Source: Gammaproteobacteria bacterium (GTDB lineage Bacteria > Pseudomonadota > Gammaproteobacteria > Burkholderiales > Sulfuricellaceae). Taken from it: a stretch of 64,000 bases of DNA. Of the stretch, positions 42,550-51,561 are shown one piece after another (the first letter of the stretch is position 1; the number at the start of each line of letters is the position of its first letter). The notes under the pieces were generated by a model. It had not been told where the DNA came from. It searched no databases and saw only the letters and a program-made list of their open reading frames with translations. The translations under genes and the position numbers were made by a program. The stretch is from assembly GCA_018823025.1 (NCBI GenBank), contig JAHJJI010000140.1:26902-90901 (forward strand), given 5' to 3'.

Positions 42550-45500
42550 TTTTTATCCTCTCCGACTACGCCGAACCGCTGGTAGAGCAGCGGCAGGATG
42601 ATCAATGTCAGCAGAGTCGAGCTCAGCAGTCCGCCGATCACCACGATCGCCAACGGCTTCTGGATCTCCGAACCGGGACCGCTGGCGAATAGCAGCGGAA
42701 CCAGGCCGAAAGCGGTAATGCTGGCGGTCATCATCACCGGCCGCAGGCGACGCCGGGAGCCCTCCACCACCACTTCAATCAGCGCCATACCTTGATCCCG
42801 AAGCTGGTTAAAATAACTCACCATCACCACGCCGTTCAGCACCGCAATACCAAGCAGGGCAATGAATCCGACCGACGCCGGGACCGACAGGTATTCGCCC
42901 GAAAGCCATAGCGCCCACACGCCCCCGATCAGGGCGAAGGGAATGTTGGCGAATACCAGCCACGCCTGACGCATCGAACCGAAGGTGGCGAACAACAGCA
43001 GATGGATCAGGGCCAAGGCCACGGGCACTACGATGGCGAGCCGTGCAGCAGCGCGCTGCTGGTTCTCGAACTGGCCACCCCAGGTAAGGCTATAGCCGGT
43101 CGGCGATGGCGCTACCTTCTCCACCGCCAGCTTTGCCTCCTCGACGAAACTGACCAGGTCGCGACCACGTACGTTACTTTGAACCACTGCGTAGCGCTGC
43201 GAGTTCTCCCGGTCGATCTTGACCGGTCCATCCACCCGCTTGAGGTGAGCCACGCTAGCCAGCGGCACACTCTGACCGGAAGGCAGGGTCAGTCGCAGGT
43301 CGGCGAACACCGCCGGGATATCGCGCACCGTGTCGCTGCCGCGCAGCAGGACCGGCGTGCGCCGCACGCCTTCCAGCACGATGCCCAGCACCTGGCCTTC
43401 GAGTTGGGAGCGCAGGGCGGTGCCGATCTCATCCACCGATAACCCCATACGTCCAGCAGCAAGGCGGTCGATCTCGATTTTCATGTACTGCACCCCATCG
43501 TTCATCACCCGGTAAACATCCTCGCTACCCTTGATGCCCTTGAGCACGGTCTCAATTTTTTCCGCCTGCTGGTTGAGGGTGGCGAGATTTGGACCGAAAA
43601 TCTTCACCGCCACGTCGCCGCGCACGCCGATGACCATCTCGGACACACGCATATCGATGGGCTGGGTGAAGCTGTGGGCGATGCCGGGAAAGTCCTTGAG
43701 CACCTCGCGCAACTGGTCGGTGAGCCACTCCTTGTCCGGCTTTCGCCACTGATCGCGCGGCTTCAGCACCAGGAAAGTATCGGTCTGGTTAAAGCCCATC
43801 GGGTCGAGACCCAATTCGTCCGAACCAGCGCGCGCCACCACCCCTTTCACTTCCGGCACCCGTGCCATGATCGCTTGCTGCAGGCGCAAATCGATCGCTA
43901 TCGACTCCTCAAGGCTGATGGAAGGCAGTTTTTCCACGCCGATGATGATATCTCCCTCATCCATCGTCGGCATGAAGGTCTTGCCGATCATCGGATATAC
44001 CGCCACCGTCAGGACCAGCGCGGCCACCGCGCCGATACCCACCAGCTTGGCGTGCCTGAGCGCCCAGTCGAGTGCGGGCATGTAGACCGCGGTGAGCTTG
44101 CGCACCAGCCACGGGTCGCCATGGCCGCCCTGTTTCAACATATAGGACGCCAGCACCGGAATCGCGGTCAACGACAGGATCAGCGAGCCGGCCAGGGCGA
44201 ATATGATGGTCAGCGCCACCGGGATGAACAGCTTGCCTTCAAGCCCCTGCAGGGTCAGCAGCGGCAGGAACACCACGATGATGATCACCACGCCGGAGGC
44301 CACCGGCATCACTACTTCCTTGACCGCCCGGTATATCACATGCAGGTGAGGAATGTTCTTCGCACTCTGGTCGTGGGCGAGATGGGAAACCACGTTCTCC
44401 ACCACCACCACGGCAGCATCCACCAGCATGCCGATGGCGATGGCGAGGCCACCCAGGCTCATCAGGTTGGCCGACATGCCGAATAAATTCATCAGGATAA
44501 AGGTGAACAGTGCCGCCAGAGGCAGCGTTACTGCCACTACGATAGCGGCGCGCAGATTGCCCAAAAACAGCAGGAGCAGGATCACCACCAGCACGATCGC
44601 TTCCAGCAGTGCCCTGGAAACCGTGCCGACGGCGCGCTCCACCAGGCTACCGCGGTCGTAAAAAATCTCGGTCTTGACACCGGGCGGGAACGACGGCGCG
44701 ATTTCCTTCAACCTCGCCTTGACACCATTCACCACAGTCTGCGCGTTGGCGCCGCGCAAACCCAGCACCAAGCCTTCCACCGCCTCGCCCTTGCCGTCCT
44801 TGGTGACAGCGCCATAGCGGCTCAGGTGACCGATGCGTACCGTCGCCACGTCGCCCACGCGCACCACCTGGCCGTCGCGGTTACTGACAACGATTGTGCG
44901 CAAGTCGTCAATGCTTTTGATCGCACCCTCGCTGCGCACCAGCAGCACTTCTTCGCCATCCCTGAGGCGACCCGCGCCATCGTTACGATTGTTGACTTCC
45001 AGCGCCTGCTGCAAAGCCGCCATGGCAATGCCGCGCGCCTGCATGGCCGCGTTGTCCGGCACCACTTCAAAGGTGCGCACCAAGCCACCCAGCGCATTGA
45101 CATCCGCCACGCCCGGCAAGGTGCGCAACGCCGGACGGATGACCCAGTCGAGCAAGGCGCGACGTTCCAGCGGAGTGATGTCGCCCCCCTCGATGGTGAA
45201 CATCAGCATCTCGCCCAGCGGTGTGGTGATCGGCGCAAGCCCGCCGCTGACGCTGGCGGGCATGTCTTTCATCACGCCGGTAAGGCGTTCCGCCACCTGG
45301 TTGCGCGCCCAGTAGATGTCGGTGCCATCCTCGAAATCGATCGTGATGTCGGTCAGGGCATACTTCGACACCGAACGCAGGATTTTCTTGTAGGGGATGC
45401 CCAGGAGTTCCACTTCAATCGGCGCCACGATGCGCGACTCGACCTCCTCCGGCGTCATCCCCGGCGCCTTGATGATGACCTTGACCTGGGTCGATGAAAC

Positions 45501-45623
45501 ATCGGGGAAAGCGTCGATCGGTAACTGCTTGAAAGCCACCGCGCCGGCACCGATCAGCACCAGGGTGGTCACGATCACCGCCAGCCGCTGGGTGAGGGCT
45601 AATTCGATTATCCGCGTCAGCAT
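42546..45623 (-). CDS. Heavy-metal RND efflux pump (CusA/CzcA family)
   Basis: This 1025-aa inner-membrane proton antiporter has the RND layout of 12 helices with two large periplasmic loops. The helix-4 motif reads AIGMLVDAAVVVVEN (about residue 400), the AIG-DAA form of Cu+/Ag+ exporters such as CusA rather than the DFG-DGA form of Zn/Co/Cd pumps. Nearby copper genes (sco, pcuC) fit, but some AIG-DAA pumps have unknown substrate. The ATG at 45623 overlaps the membrane-fusion gene stop by one base (TAATG). Confidence 0.92.
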   Translation of the reverse strand: MLTRIIELALTQRLAVIVTTLVLIGAGAVAFKQLPIDAFPDVSSTQVKVIIKAPGMTPEEVESRIVAPIEVELLGIPYKKILRSVSKYALTDITIDFEDGTDIYWARNQVAERLTGVMKDMPASVSGGLAPITTPLGEMLMFTIEGGDITPLERRALLDWVIRPALRTLPGVADVNALGGLVRTFEVVPDNAAMQARGIAMAALQQALEVNNRNDGAGRLRDGEEVLLVRSEGAIKSIDDLRTIVVSNRDGQVVRVGDVATVRIGHLSRYGAVTKDGKGEAVEGLVLGLRGANAQTVVNGVKARLKEIAPSFPPGVKTEIFYDRGSLVERAVGTVSRALLEAIVLVVILLLLFLGNLRAAIVVAVTLPLAALFTFILMNLFGMSANLMSLGGLAIAIGMLVDAAVVVVENVVSHLAHDQSAKNIPHLHVIYRAVKEVVMPVASGVVIIIVVFLPLLTLQGLEGKLFIPVALTIIFALAGSLILSLTAIPVLASYMLKQGGHGDPWLVRKLTAVYMPALDWALRHAKLVGIGAVAALVLTVAVYPMIGKTFMPTMDEGDIIIGVEKLPSISLEESIAIDLRLQQAIMARVPEVKGVVARAGSDELGLDPMGFNQTDTFLVLKPRDQWRKPDKEWLTDQLREVLKDFPGIAHSFTQPIDMRVSEMVIGVRGDVAVKIFGPNLATLNQQAEKIETVLKGIKGSEDVYRVMNDGVQYMKIEIDRLAAGRMGLSVDEIGTALRSQLEGQVLGIVLEGVRRTPVLLRGSDTVRDIPAVFADLRLTLPSGQSVPLASVAHLKRVDGPVKIDRENSQRYAVVQSNVRGRDLVSFVEEAKLAVEKVAPSPTGYSLTWGGQFENQQRAAARLAIVVPVALALIHLLLFATFGSMRQAWLVFANIPFALIGGVWALWLSGEYLSVPASVGFIALLGIAVLNGVVMVSYFNQLRDQGMALIEVVVEGSRRRLRPVMMTASITAFGLVPLLFASGPGSEIQKPLAIVVIGGLLSSTLLTLIILPLLYQRFGVVGEDKK

Positions 45624-46741
45624 TATTCGCCTCCCGCCGCCAGCCCTTGCCACATCGCCTTGAGCGAAACCGTGCCGCCCACTGCGATGCGCTCGTCACC
45701 CTTGAATTCCGCAATCACCACGCTGTCCCCAGCCGTCTCGCCACCCAGTTTCACCGGCCGGACGAGAAAGCCCGTGGCAGTCTGCACGAACACATAGACT
45801 TGGTCACGCTGACGCACCAGCGCGCTATTGGGCACATGCCAGTGCTTGTCATCACCGTTGACCGCCAGAACGGCCTCGACGAACTGGCCCGGACGCAGAT
45901 TTTCCGCACCCTGACGGATCTCGGCTCGCACCGTCACGGTCTGACTGCCTTCATCCACGCTACGACCGATTTGAGCCACCTTCCCGCTCGCCTGATAAGC
46001 CGGCACGCTAACCACGCTGCCAGCCTTCAGGCCGAAAATCTGAGCAATTGGCGCCTGAATTTCAAGCCACAGCGGCACGATCTGCGCCAGTTTCACCAAT
46101 GGTGAGGCAGCCTCGATGCGCTGGCCCGGCACCGCCATCAACTCAAGCGCTACGCCGTTGACCGGCGCGGTGATCTCGATGGCGCCGGACATGGCATGGC
46201 TCTTTTCCAGCCGCTGCAATGCGGCGGAGCTCAGGCCTGCAAGTGCAAGAGCCTGGCGCCGCTCGGACAATGCCGCCACGGCCTCGACCTGATGGCTCCT
46301 GGCGGCAAGATATCGGCTTTCGGCAATAATGCCTTCCTTGAACAACTTCTCGTCACGGCTCAGGGAATCGCGTGCCAACTGTGCCTGGGTCGCCGCCTGC
46401 AGGAAGCCGCGCTGAATTTCCACCAAACCCGGACTTTGCAAACGGGCCAGAACCTGGCCTTTTTTTACCGCCTGACCGGGCGCCACCGACATGTTTTCCA
46501 CCAGACCGGCGAGAGGTGCGGCTACGATGTGCAGTTGATGATTCGGTATCACCACCCTCGCCGGCAAGCCTTTACCGGCCGCCGTGACAGTACTGGCAAG
46601 CGGAGCCGTAACCACGCCCATGGCCTTGGCTTGGGTCGTGGACAGTTTAATATCATCACCGGCGTAAAGCGGTGCAGCAACAAAAAACCCACAGAGCAAC
46701 AGCGCTCCCATGGCAACGCGCGAATCTTGCGCTTTCCGCAT
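45623..46741 (-). CDS. RND efflux periplasmic adaptor (membrane-fusion protein)
   Basis: This 372-aa protein has a signal peptide (ending near APLYAG), a barrel-sandwich hybrid domain (VVIPNHQLHIVAAPLAGLV, about 62-80), a helical hairpin and a beta-barrel (about 200-300). It links the pump to the outer-membrane factor. The ATG has AAGGAG upstream. No N-terminal Met/His metal-binding extension like that of CusB is seen. The operon order is adaptor, pump, DUF3240, outer-membrane factor. Confidence 0.93.
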   Translation of the reverse strand: MRKAQDSRVAMGALLLCGFFVAAPLYAGDDIKLSTTQAKAMGVVTAPLASTVTAAGKGLPARVVIPNHQLHIVAAPLAGLVENMSVAPGQAVKKGQVLARLQSPGLVEIQRGFLQAATQAQLARDSLSRDEKLFKEGIIAESRYLAARSHQVEAVAALSERRQALALAGLSSAALQRLEKSHAMSGAIEITAPVNGVALELMAVPGQRIEAASPLVKLAQIVPLWLEIQAPIAQIFGLKAGSVVSVPAYQASGKVAQIGRSVDEGSQTVTVRAEIRQGAENLRPGQFVEAVLAVNGDDKHWHVPNSALVRQRDQVYVFVQTATGFLVRPVKLGGETAGDSVVIAEFKGDERIAVGGTVSLKAMWQGLAAGGE

Positions 46742-46830
46742 ATCTGTCTCCTTGCAAAATCCGAATAGTTCCTGCCGTTTCTCCAGCGAGACCGACAGAA
46801 AGATGGTGAACCAGCTACCTTAAGGAATGC

Positions 46831-47223
46831 TTAAACGAGCGCAGGCGGCGCCTGGGATAAAGGCGGCCCGGCCTGGAAGGGAATATAGGAAAGTATAGCG
46901 GATGAAGCGATAACGACAACGTAAGTCGAATACTGAACGGACAACCATGGAATAGTCGGCAACACTCCGGTGAAACCGTCATACGCGGAGTCGCGCCTGA
47001 ACTCACTGACGGCGCCCACCACGGGCAAGTCGCTTGAATCGGCCTTGAGTGCCGGCACATGCGCCGAATGGGAAGCCGACAATCCCAGACTATCAGCATG
47101 AACATGCACATGCACATGGGACTCAACGTGCAGACCGCCGGCATGGGCATGCAAAAGCGGTACCAGACATTGCAGGAATGTCAGAACCAGAAGCAGGCAG
47201 TAATTTAGGGCATTTTTTCTCAC
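46831..47223 (-). CDS. Small His-rich secreted protein upstream of the metal-efflux operon
   Basis: This 130-aa protein starts at a GTG and has a signal peptide with a hydrophobic core (LLLVLTFLQCLVPLLHAHA). A His-rich segment follows (HVESHVHVHVHAD, about 32-44), then a second hydrophobic segment near residue 93-115. Small His-rich proteins of this kind precede czc-type operons in betaproteobacteria and may bind metal in the periplasm. Function is unproven. The IS481 element sits 53 bases upstream. Confidence 0.75.
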   Translation of the reverse strand: MRKNALNYCLLLVLTFLQCLVPLLHAHAGGLHVESHVHVHVHADSLGLSASHSAHVPALKADSSDLPVVGAVSEFRRDSAYDGFTGVLPTIPWLSVQYSTYVVVIASSAILSYIPFQAGPPLSQAPPALV

Positions 47224-47229
47224 GGACGC

Positions 47230-47258
47230 ATTCTAATCTCGAATTCCACGAGCGGCAA
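47230..47258 (-). promoter_or_regulatory. Putative promoter of the metal-efflux operon
   Basis: The minus strand has TTGCCG (47258-47253), a 17-base spacer and TAGAAT (47235-47230). The start would fall very near the GTG at 47223, so the transcript could be leaderless. The IS element lies upstream and leaves this promoter intact. Confidence 0.4.
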
Positions 47259-47281
47259 TTTTTTGGTTCTTGGCAAAACCA

Positions 47282-47329
47282 TGTATAGACCGGGAACATA
47301 ATGGACACATGTTTGGAGACATGGTGGAC
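47282..47329 (+). repeat. Left terminal inverted repeat of the IS
   Basis: It starts TGTATAGACCGGGAACATA, continues to GGTGGAC, and pairs with the right end at 48523-48570 with six mismatches in 48. Confidence 0.93.
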
Positions 47330-47360
47330 ACTTTACGGTTTTCAATTCCGAGGAATCGAA

Positions 47361-48512
47361 ATGCCGTGGAAGGAACTGTCGGTCATGGAACAGCGGAAAG
47401 AATTTGTCATGTTGGCGAGTAAAGAAGGGGCGAATTTGCGAGAACTGTGTCGGCGTTACGAGATCAGCCCGACGACGGCTTACAAATGGCTTGGGCGCTT
47501 TCAAGGGGAGGGTGAAGCCGGGTTGGGGAATCATTCGCGCCGTCCGCAGAACAGTCCATTGCGCACCGAGGAAACGCTGGAAGCTCGGATATTGGAAGCT
47601 CGCGAAGCCCACCCTCGCTGGGGTGCGCGCAAGCTCAAGCGCTGGATTGAGGATCGCGGCGCGACAGGGTTGCCGTCGGCTTCTACCATCCATGCGATAT
47701 TGAGGCGCAATGGGCAAATCAGCACCGACGAAAGCGCTGCGCACCAAGCCTGGCAGCGCTTCGAACATGCCCAGCCCAACGACTTGTGGCAAATGGATTT
47801 CAAGGGCTATTTTGTCACTGGCGCCGGACGTTGCCACCCGTTGACGGTATTGGACGACCATTCGCGATACGTGCTGTGCTTGGGCGCGCTGGGCGACGAG
47901 CGGGGTGCATCCACCCAGCAACGGCTTATCCAGACCTTCCGGCGCTATGGCCTGCCTTGGCGGATGACCATGGACAATGGCGCACCGTGGGGCGATCCGG
48001 AACGCTACACGCGCTTCGAATTGTGGCTGATGCGCATGGGGATCAAGGTATCGCACTCGCGGCCTTACCACCCGCAAACGCAGGGCAAGGACGAGCGCTT
48101 CCACCGCACCTTGAAGGCGGAAGTCCTGCAGGACCAAGCGTTCCGGGATTTGGCGCACGCTCAACAGAAGTTCGACGAATGGCTGCCGATCTACAACCAG
48201 GAGCGGCCCCACGAAGCGCTCGGCATGACCACCCCGGCCACGCGCTACGAGTCCAGCACCAGGGCCTATCCAGAGCAATTGCCCGAGCTTGAATACGGCA
48301 GCGGTGACATCGTGCGCAAAGTGCAGGGTAAGGGCGAATTGAGCTACAAGAACAAACTGTACGTCTTGGGCAAAGCGTTTAGCGGCTGTCCCGTCGCGTT
48401 GCGCAAAATCCGATCCGACGACAGCTTGGAAGTGTATTTCGGCATTCATCATGTAGCGACCATCTCGCCCAAAGAATCGTCGATTACCCTTGAAAAGGGA
48501 CGAAGAAATTGA
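47361..48512 (+). CDS. IS481-family transposase
   Basis: This 383-aa protein begins with a helix-turn-helix (about residue 20-60, ELCRRYEISPTTAYKWLGRF), then a second HTH-like region and an integrase core (about 140-290). The DDE residues are visible as WQMDFKGYF, TMDNGAPWG and the Glu in QTQGKDERFHRTLK. The ATG at 47361 follows AGGA. The coding region is uninterrupted, so the element may still be active. Confidence 0.95.
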   Translation: MPWKELSVMEQRKEFVMLASKEGANLRELCRRYEISPTTAYKWLGRFQGEGEAGLGNHSRRPQNSPLRTEETLEARILEAREAHPRWGARKLKRWIEDRGATGLPSASTIHAILRRNGQISTDESAAHQAWQRFEHAQPNDLWQMDFKGYFVTGAGRCHPLTVLDDHSRYVLCLGALGDERGASTQQRLIQTFRRYGLPWRMTMDNGAPWGDPERYTRFELWLMRMGIKVSHSRPYHPQTQGKDERFHRTLKAEVLQDQAFRDLAHAQQKFDEWLPIYNQERPHEALGMTTPATRYESSTRAYPEQLPELEYGSGDIVRKVQGKGELSYKNKLYVLGKAFSGCPVALRKIRSDDSLEVYFGIHHVATISPKESSITLEKGRRN

Positions 48513-48522
48513 TGTTCAATCC

Positions 48523-48570
48523 GTCCACCATGTCCCCGAACATGTGTTCACTATGTCTCCGGTCTATACA
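48523..48570 (-). repeat. Right terminal inverted repeat of the IS
   Basis: The complement of this segment begins TGTATAGACCGGAGACATAG and matches the left end at 42 of 48 positions. AAACCA follows immediately. Confidence 0.93.
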
Positions 48571-48713
48571 AAACCAGACGAGGGGGGTTAGGATGTCGCC
48601 ATAATCTCTCAGGTGTGTGACATTCCACGGCACGCGCCATTTGACACAGCTGCCACCATGGCCCGCATTGATTTAATTACCTCTATTTCAGGCACACTGT
48701 TTGCGTCAGACCT

Positions 48714-49187
48714 ATGAATTCTTTTTCGGATAAAGTCTTATGGAGCGCTATAGCATTGCTGGCCACCGCCTTGGCCATTACGGCAGCGGTCAAGCTGTCG
48801 CCACTGCTCAACCCGCCGCAAAAAATCAGCCTGCCGCTGGATACTGCCTGCGATCTGCATCAGGGGCCGTGTACCTCCTTGCTACCCGGTGGAGGGCGCC
48901 TGGAATTCTCCCTGGAACCCCGGCCGATCGCGGTGCTGAAGCCGCTCAGGCTGCTAGTGCGGGCCACTGGCTTCAAGGCCGGTTCGGTGGATGTGGATTT
49001 CACCGGCGTGGACATGAAGATGGCTTTCAACCGCCCACACCTGGTGTCCGGCAAGGATGGCCTGTTTACGGGGGAAGCCACACTACCGGTATGTGTGCGC
49101 GACAAAATGGCCTGGCAGGCGACCGTACTGGTCGAGTCAGACGGCAAGCGCTTTGCCGTGCCATTCAGATTTGAAACGAAACGATAA
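48714..49187 (+). CDS. Membrane-anchored periplasmic protein upstream of sco
   Basis: This 157-aa protein has one N-terminal hydrophobic helix (about 9-30) and a soluble periplasmic part with two cysteines in ACDLHQGPCTS (about residue 45-53), plus one in LPVCVRD. It is predicted to be beta-rich. I do not recognise the family. It lies four bases before sco on the same strand, so it is probably cotranscribed and may take part in copper or redox chemistry in the periplasm; this is inferred from context. Confidence 0.75.
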   Translation: MNSFSDKVLWSAIALLATALAITAAVKLSPLLNPPQKISLPLDTACDLHQGPCTSLLPGGGRLEFSLEPRPIAVLKPLRLLVRATGFKAGSVDVDFTGVDMKMAFNRPHLVSGKDGLFTGEATLPVCVRDKMAWQATVLVESDGKRFAVPFRFETKR

Positions 49188-49191
49188 AACC

Positions 49192-49788
49192 ATGAAAAAC
49201 ATTCTTGTCGGCATCATCATCGCTCTCAGCCTGCTGCTAGTCTGGGCTATTACAGTTTGGCAACCCTCCGGCATCCACTCTCCGCTCGGCTTGGCGGAAG
49301 CGCCCCGTGGCGGAGACTTCACCCTGCAATCTCCGGACGGCCCGCTAGCGCTGCGCGATCTGAAGGGCAAGGTGGTGTTGCTGTATTTCGGTTATACCTT
49401 TTGCCCTGATATCTGCCCGACTTCGCTCGGCTTCACTTCCCAGGCGCTTGTCTCGCTCGACAAGACCGAGCAGGAAAAAGTGAAAATGCTATTTATCACG
49501 GTAGACCCGGAGCGCGACACGCTGGACAAACTCAAAGCCTACACCGCGTATTTTCACCCCAGCATCATGGGCCTGAGCGGCACCCCGAAGGAAATCGCCC
49601 AAGTTGCGAAACTTTACGGCGCGAGCCATTCAAAGCAGAATACCGCCTCAGCGGGAGGCTACGTCGTCGACCATTCCGCGTACACTTACGTCATTGCGCC
49701 CGACGGCAGCCTGTTCAAGGCCCTCGATCACGGCACCCCGCCAGCGCAGGTCCTCGAAGCGATCCGCGCCGCGATGAAACAGGGATAA
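49192..49788 (+). CDS. Sco1/SenC/PrrC copper chaperone
   Basis: This 198-aa thioredoxin-fold protein is anchored by an N-terminal helix (about 3-23). The copper ligands are present: C71 and C75 in FCPDICP and H161 in VVDHSAY. Sco proteins deliver copper to cytochrome oxidase Cu-A or act as thiol-disulfide reductases. The ATG at 49192 is used, four bases after the preceding stop. The PCuAC gene follows after an 89-base gap. Confidence 0.94.
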   Translation: MKNILVGIIIALSLLLVWAITVWQPSGIHSPLGLAEAPRGGDFTLQSPDGPLALRDLKGKVVLLYFGYTFCPDICPTSLGFTSQALVSLDKTEQEKVKMLFITVDPERDTLDKLKAYTAYFHPSIMGLSGTPKEIAQVAKLYGASHSKQNTASAGGYVVDHSAYTYVIAPDGSLFKALDHGTPPAQVLEAIRAAMKQG

Positions 49789-49877
49789 AAATTGCCAACG
49801 ATCAATTTTCCGTTTAATCATCGCAGCTCTTTGCCAACCTGATTACTGATTTATTTTTTCAACTGAAGGAGAGAAGC

Positions 49878-50378
49878 ATGTCTGTCAAGTTCCGTTCCAT
49901 CCGCATCGCCGCTTGCGTTCTGGCCACCCTGATTGCCACCCCGGTACTGGCGGGTTCCGCCGCGGAAGGCGTTTCGGCCAACGAACCTTTCGTACGCCTG
50001 GCACCGCCCGGCATGACCAACACCGGGGCCTTCATGGTACTAAAGAATGCCGACAGCAAGGATCACAAAGTGGTCAAGGCGGAAAGCACTATTGCCAAGG
50101 CGACGGAATTACACACCCACACCAACGATGGCGGCGTAATGAAAATGCGCCAGGTCAAGGACATCGAGATCAAGAGCAAGGGTGAAGCCGTACTCAAACC
50201 CGGCAGCCTGCACGTGATGCTGATCGGCCTGAAACAAGAACTCAAGGAAGGTGACAACGTTGCGATCACGCTGACCTTCGAGGACGGCAGCAGCAAGAAA
50301 GTTGAAGCGCCGGTGCGCAAGATCCAGACCGAAATGAAAATGGAAATGAAACATGACCACGAGGGCATGAAACACTAA
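49878..50378 (+). CDS. PCuAC family periplasmic copper chaperone
   Basis: This 166-aa protein has a signal peptide (cleavage near VLAGSA) and the PCuAC copper site: H79, M90, H112 and M114 in the pattern H-x10-M-x21-H-x-M (ELHTHTNDGG, GSLHVMLIGL). A C-terminal His/Met-rich tail (EMKMEMKHDHEGMKH) offers extra copper ligands. It feeds copper to cytochrome oxidase together with Sco. The ATG follows AAGGAGAG. The gene is the last of the copper set; a hairpin follows it. Confidence 0.95.
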   Translation: MSVKFRSIRIAACVLATLIATPVLAGSAAEGVSANEPFVRLAPPGMTNTGAFMVLKNADSKDHKVVKAESTIAKATELHTHTNDGGVMKMRQVKDIEIKSKGEAVLKPGSLHVMLIGLKQELKEGDNVAITLTFEDGSSKKVEAPVRKIQTEMKMEMKHDHEGMKH

Positions 50379-50386
50379 GCCACACA

Positions 50387-50413
50387 CTCACCTGCCCTCC
50401 TCGGGCGGGTGAG
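50387..50413. terminator. Hairpin after pcuAC
   Basis: CTCACCTGCCC (50387-50397) and GGGCGGGTGAG (50403-50413) form an 11-bp stem with one T-G pair and a 5-base loop. There is no T-tract after it, so it is only terminator-like. Confidence 0.45.
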
Positions 50414-50624
50414 CAGCATCAGTCGTACCTCTCCATCGCTTGATTTTATTACCGTCTATTTTCAGTCAGCTAGACTTTAAGAACACCCTTTCCCCTGCAA
50501 CATTGTCTTTTCAGCACAAATTCCAGAGAAAAATCTATACTGGATTTAATAGCCTGAACTGAAAAGCAATGCGTCCGGCATGGAATCTGTAGTCATTTCG
50601 ATTGCCGAGCGTGAGGAGTGGGCC

Positions 50625-50993
50625 GTGAACGCACCGCATAGGGAGCCATGGGATTTCAACGACTGGATGGCACTCAGCCGTTCAGACCCCACGGCTTTCG
50701 AGGAAAGGCGCAGACGTGTGATTGAGGAGGCCATTGCGCGTGCTCCGCAACACAGACAACCTCGGTTGCGCGCCCTGCAATGGCGCATCGACATGGAGCG
50801 TACTAGGGCGAGCAATCCGCTTTCGGCATGCATCCGGCTGTACAACATGATGTGGAAAACACTCTACGACGAGAACGGCATGATGTCCGCAATCGGGAAA
50901 CTGACGGGCTCAACTCCTGCCTCTGCGGGGGAAGGACGGCACCCCCATTCGGCCAAGATATTGACATTCGAGCCCCATAAGAGACACCCCTGA
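50625..50993 (+). CDS. DUF3135 domain protein
   Basis: This 122-aa basic protein carries the DUF3135 pattern: FNDWMALSRSDPTAFEERRR and LQWRIDMERTRASNPL, ending in a short tail. The GTG at 50625 has AGGAG six bases upstream, so it is preferred over the ATG 45 bases earlier. No membrane segment is seen and the function is unknown. It stands alone between the copper genes and slyD. Confidence 0.75.
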   Translation: MNAPHREPWDFNDWMALSRSDPTAFEERRRRVIEEAIARAPQHRQPRLRALQWRIDMERTRASNPLSACIRLYNMMWKTLYDENGMMSAIGKLTGSTPASAGEGRHPHSAKILTFEPHKRHP

Positions 50994-51024
50994 TTTCTGC
51001 ATTTTCCCGCCAAACCTGAAAGAG

Positions 51025-51516
51025 CTAGTGCAGACTAGGCATATCTTCCCCATCCGCCCTGCCGCTGGCGATTTCGGATGGTGTGGCGTCATTGACCGAC
51101 ACTACATTCACGACGAAGGTCACGGTCTGGCCAGCCATAGGATGATTGGCGTCGATAGTCAGCTTACCATTCTCGATCTTGGTGACGAAAAACTTCATCG
51201 CCTCGCCCTTATCGTTCTCGAACTCCACCTCGGCACCCATATGACGAAATTCCGGCGGCACGTTGTCGATGTCGTCGGTGAAGGTCAGTTCGGAATGATG
51301 GCTGCCGAACCCTTCCTGCGGATTCAGTGTAACTTCGATCTTATCGCCGGCAACGCGACCTTCCAGCGCAGCTTCGATTTTCTCGAACAGGCCGCTGTCT
51401 GCCCCGTGGACGTAGCCGATCGGCATGTCGTACTGCTCGAAGACCTTGCCACTCTCGTCCAGAATCACGTAAGTCACGTGTACTGTCTTGTTCCTGCCGA
51501 TTTTCTGCTCAGCCAT
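51025..51516 (-). CDS. slyD: FKBP-type peptidyl-prolyl isomerase, SlyD-like
   Basis: This 163-aa protein has an FKBP domain (about residue 7-75 and 120-145) with an inserted flap (about 76-120), as in SlyD. Motifs include YVHGADSGLFEKIEAAL and NPQEGFGSHH. A C-terminal metal-binding tail is short and weak (EDMPSLH), not the long His/Cys-rich one of E. coli SlyD. It acts in the cytoplasm in folding and metal handling. It is convergent with the DUF3135 gene. Confidence 0.9.
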   Translation of the reverse strand: MAEQKIGRNKTVHVTYVILDESGKVFEQYDMPIGYVHGADSGLFEKIEAALEGRVAGDKIEVTLNPQEGFGSHHSELTFTDDIDNVPPEFRHMGAEVEFENDKGEAMKFFVTKIENGKLTIDANHPMAGQTVTFVVNVVSVNDATPSEIASGRADGEDMPSLH

Positions 51517-51561
51517 GAATGTAATTCCTGATCGGGTAAAAAAGCTGGATATTGTAACAGC

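Larger units (their letters stand above)
47282..48570 (+). mobile_element. IS481-family insertion sequence, intact
   Basis: The element is 1289 bp and has 48-bp terminal inverted repeats (47282-47329 and 48523-48570) that differ at six positions and begin TGTATAGACCGG. The 6-bp target duplication AAACCA flanks it (47276-47281 and 48571-48576). One full-length transposase gene is inside. The intact ends, matching duplication and uninterrupted gene suggest a recent insertion between the efflux operon and the sco/pcuC genes. Confidence 0.95.

Noticed and set aside
47220..48452. Long open frame of 410 codons opposite the IS481 transposase
   Set aside because: It runs antisense through the transposase DDE region and both its ends depend on the IS and its junction, so it is a shadow.
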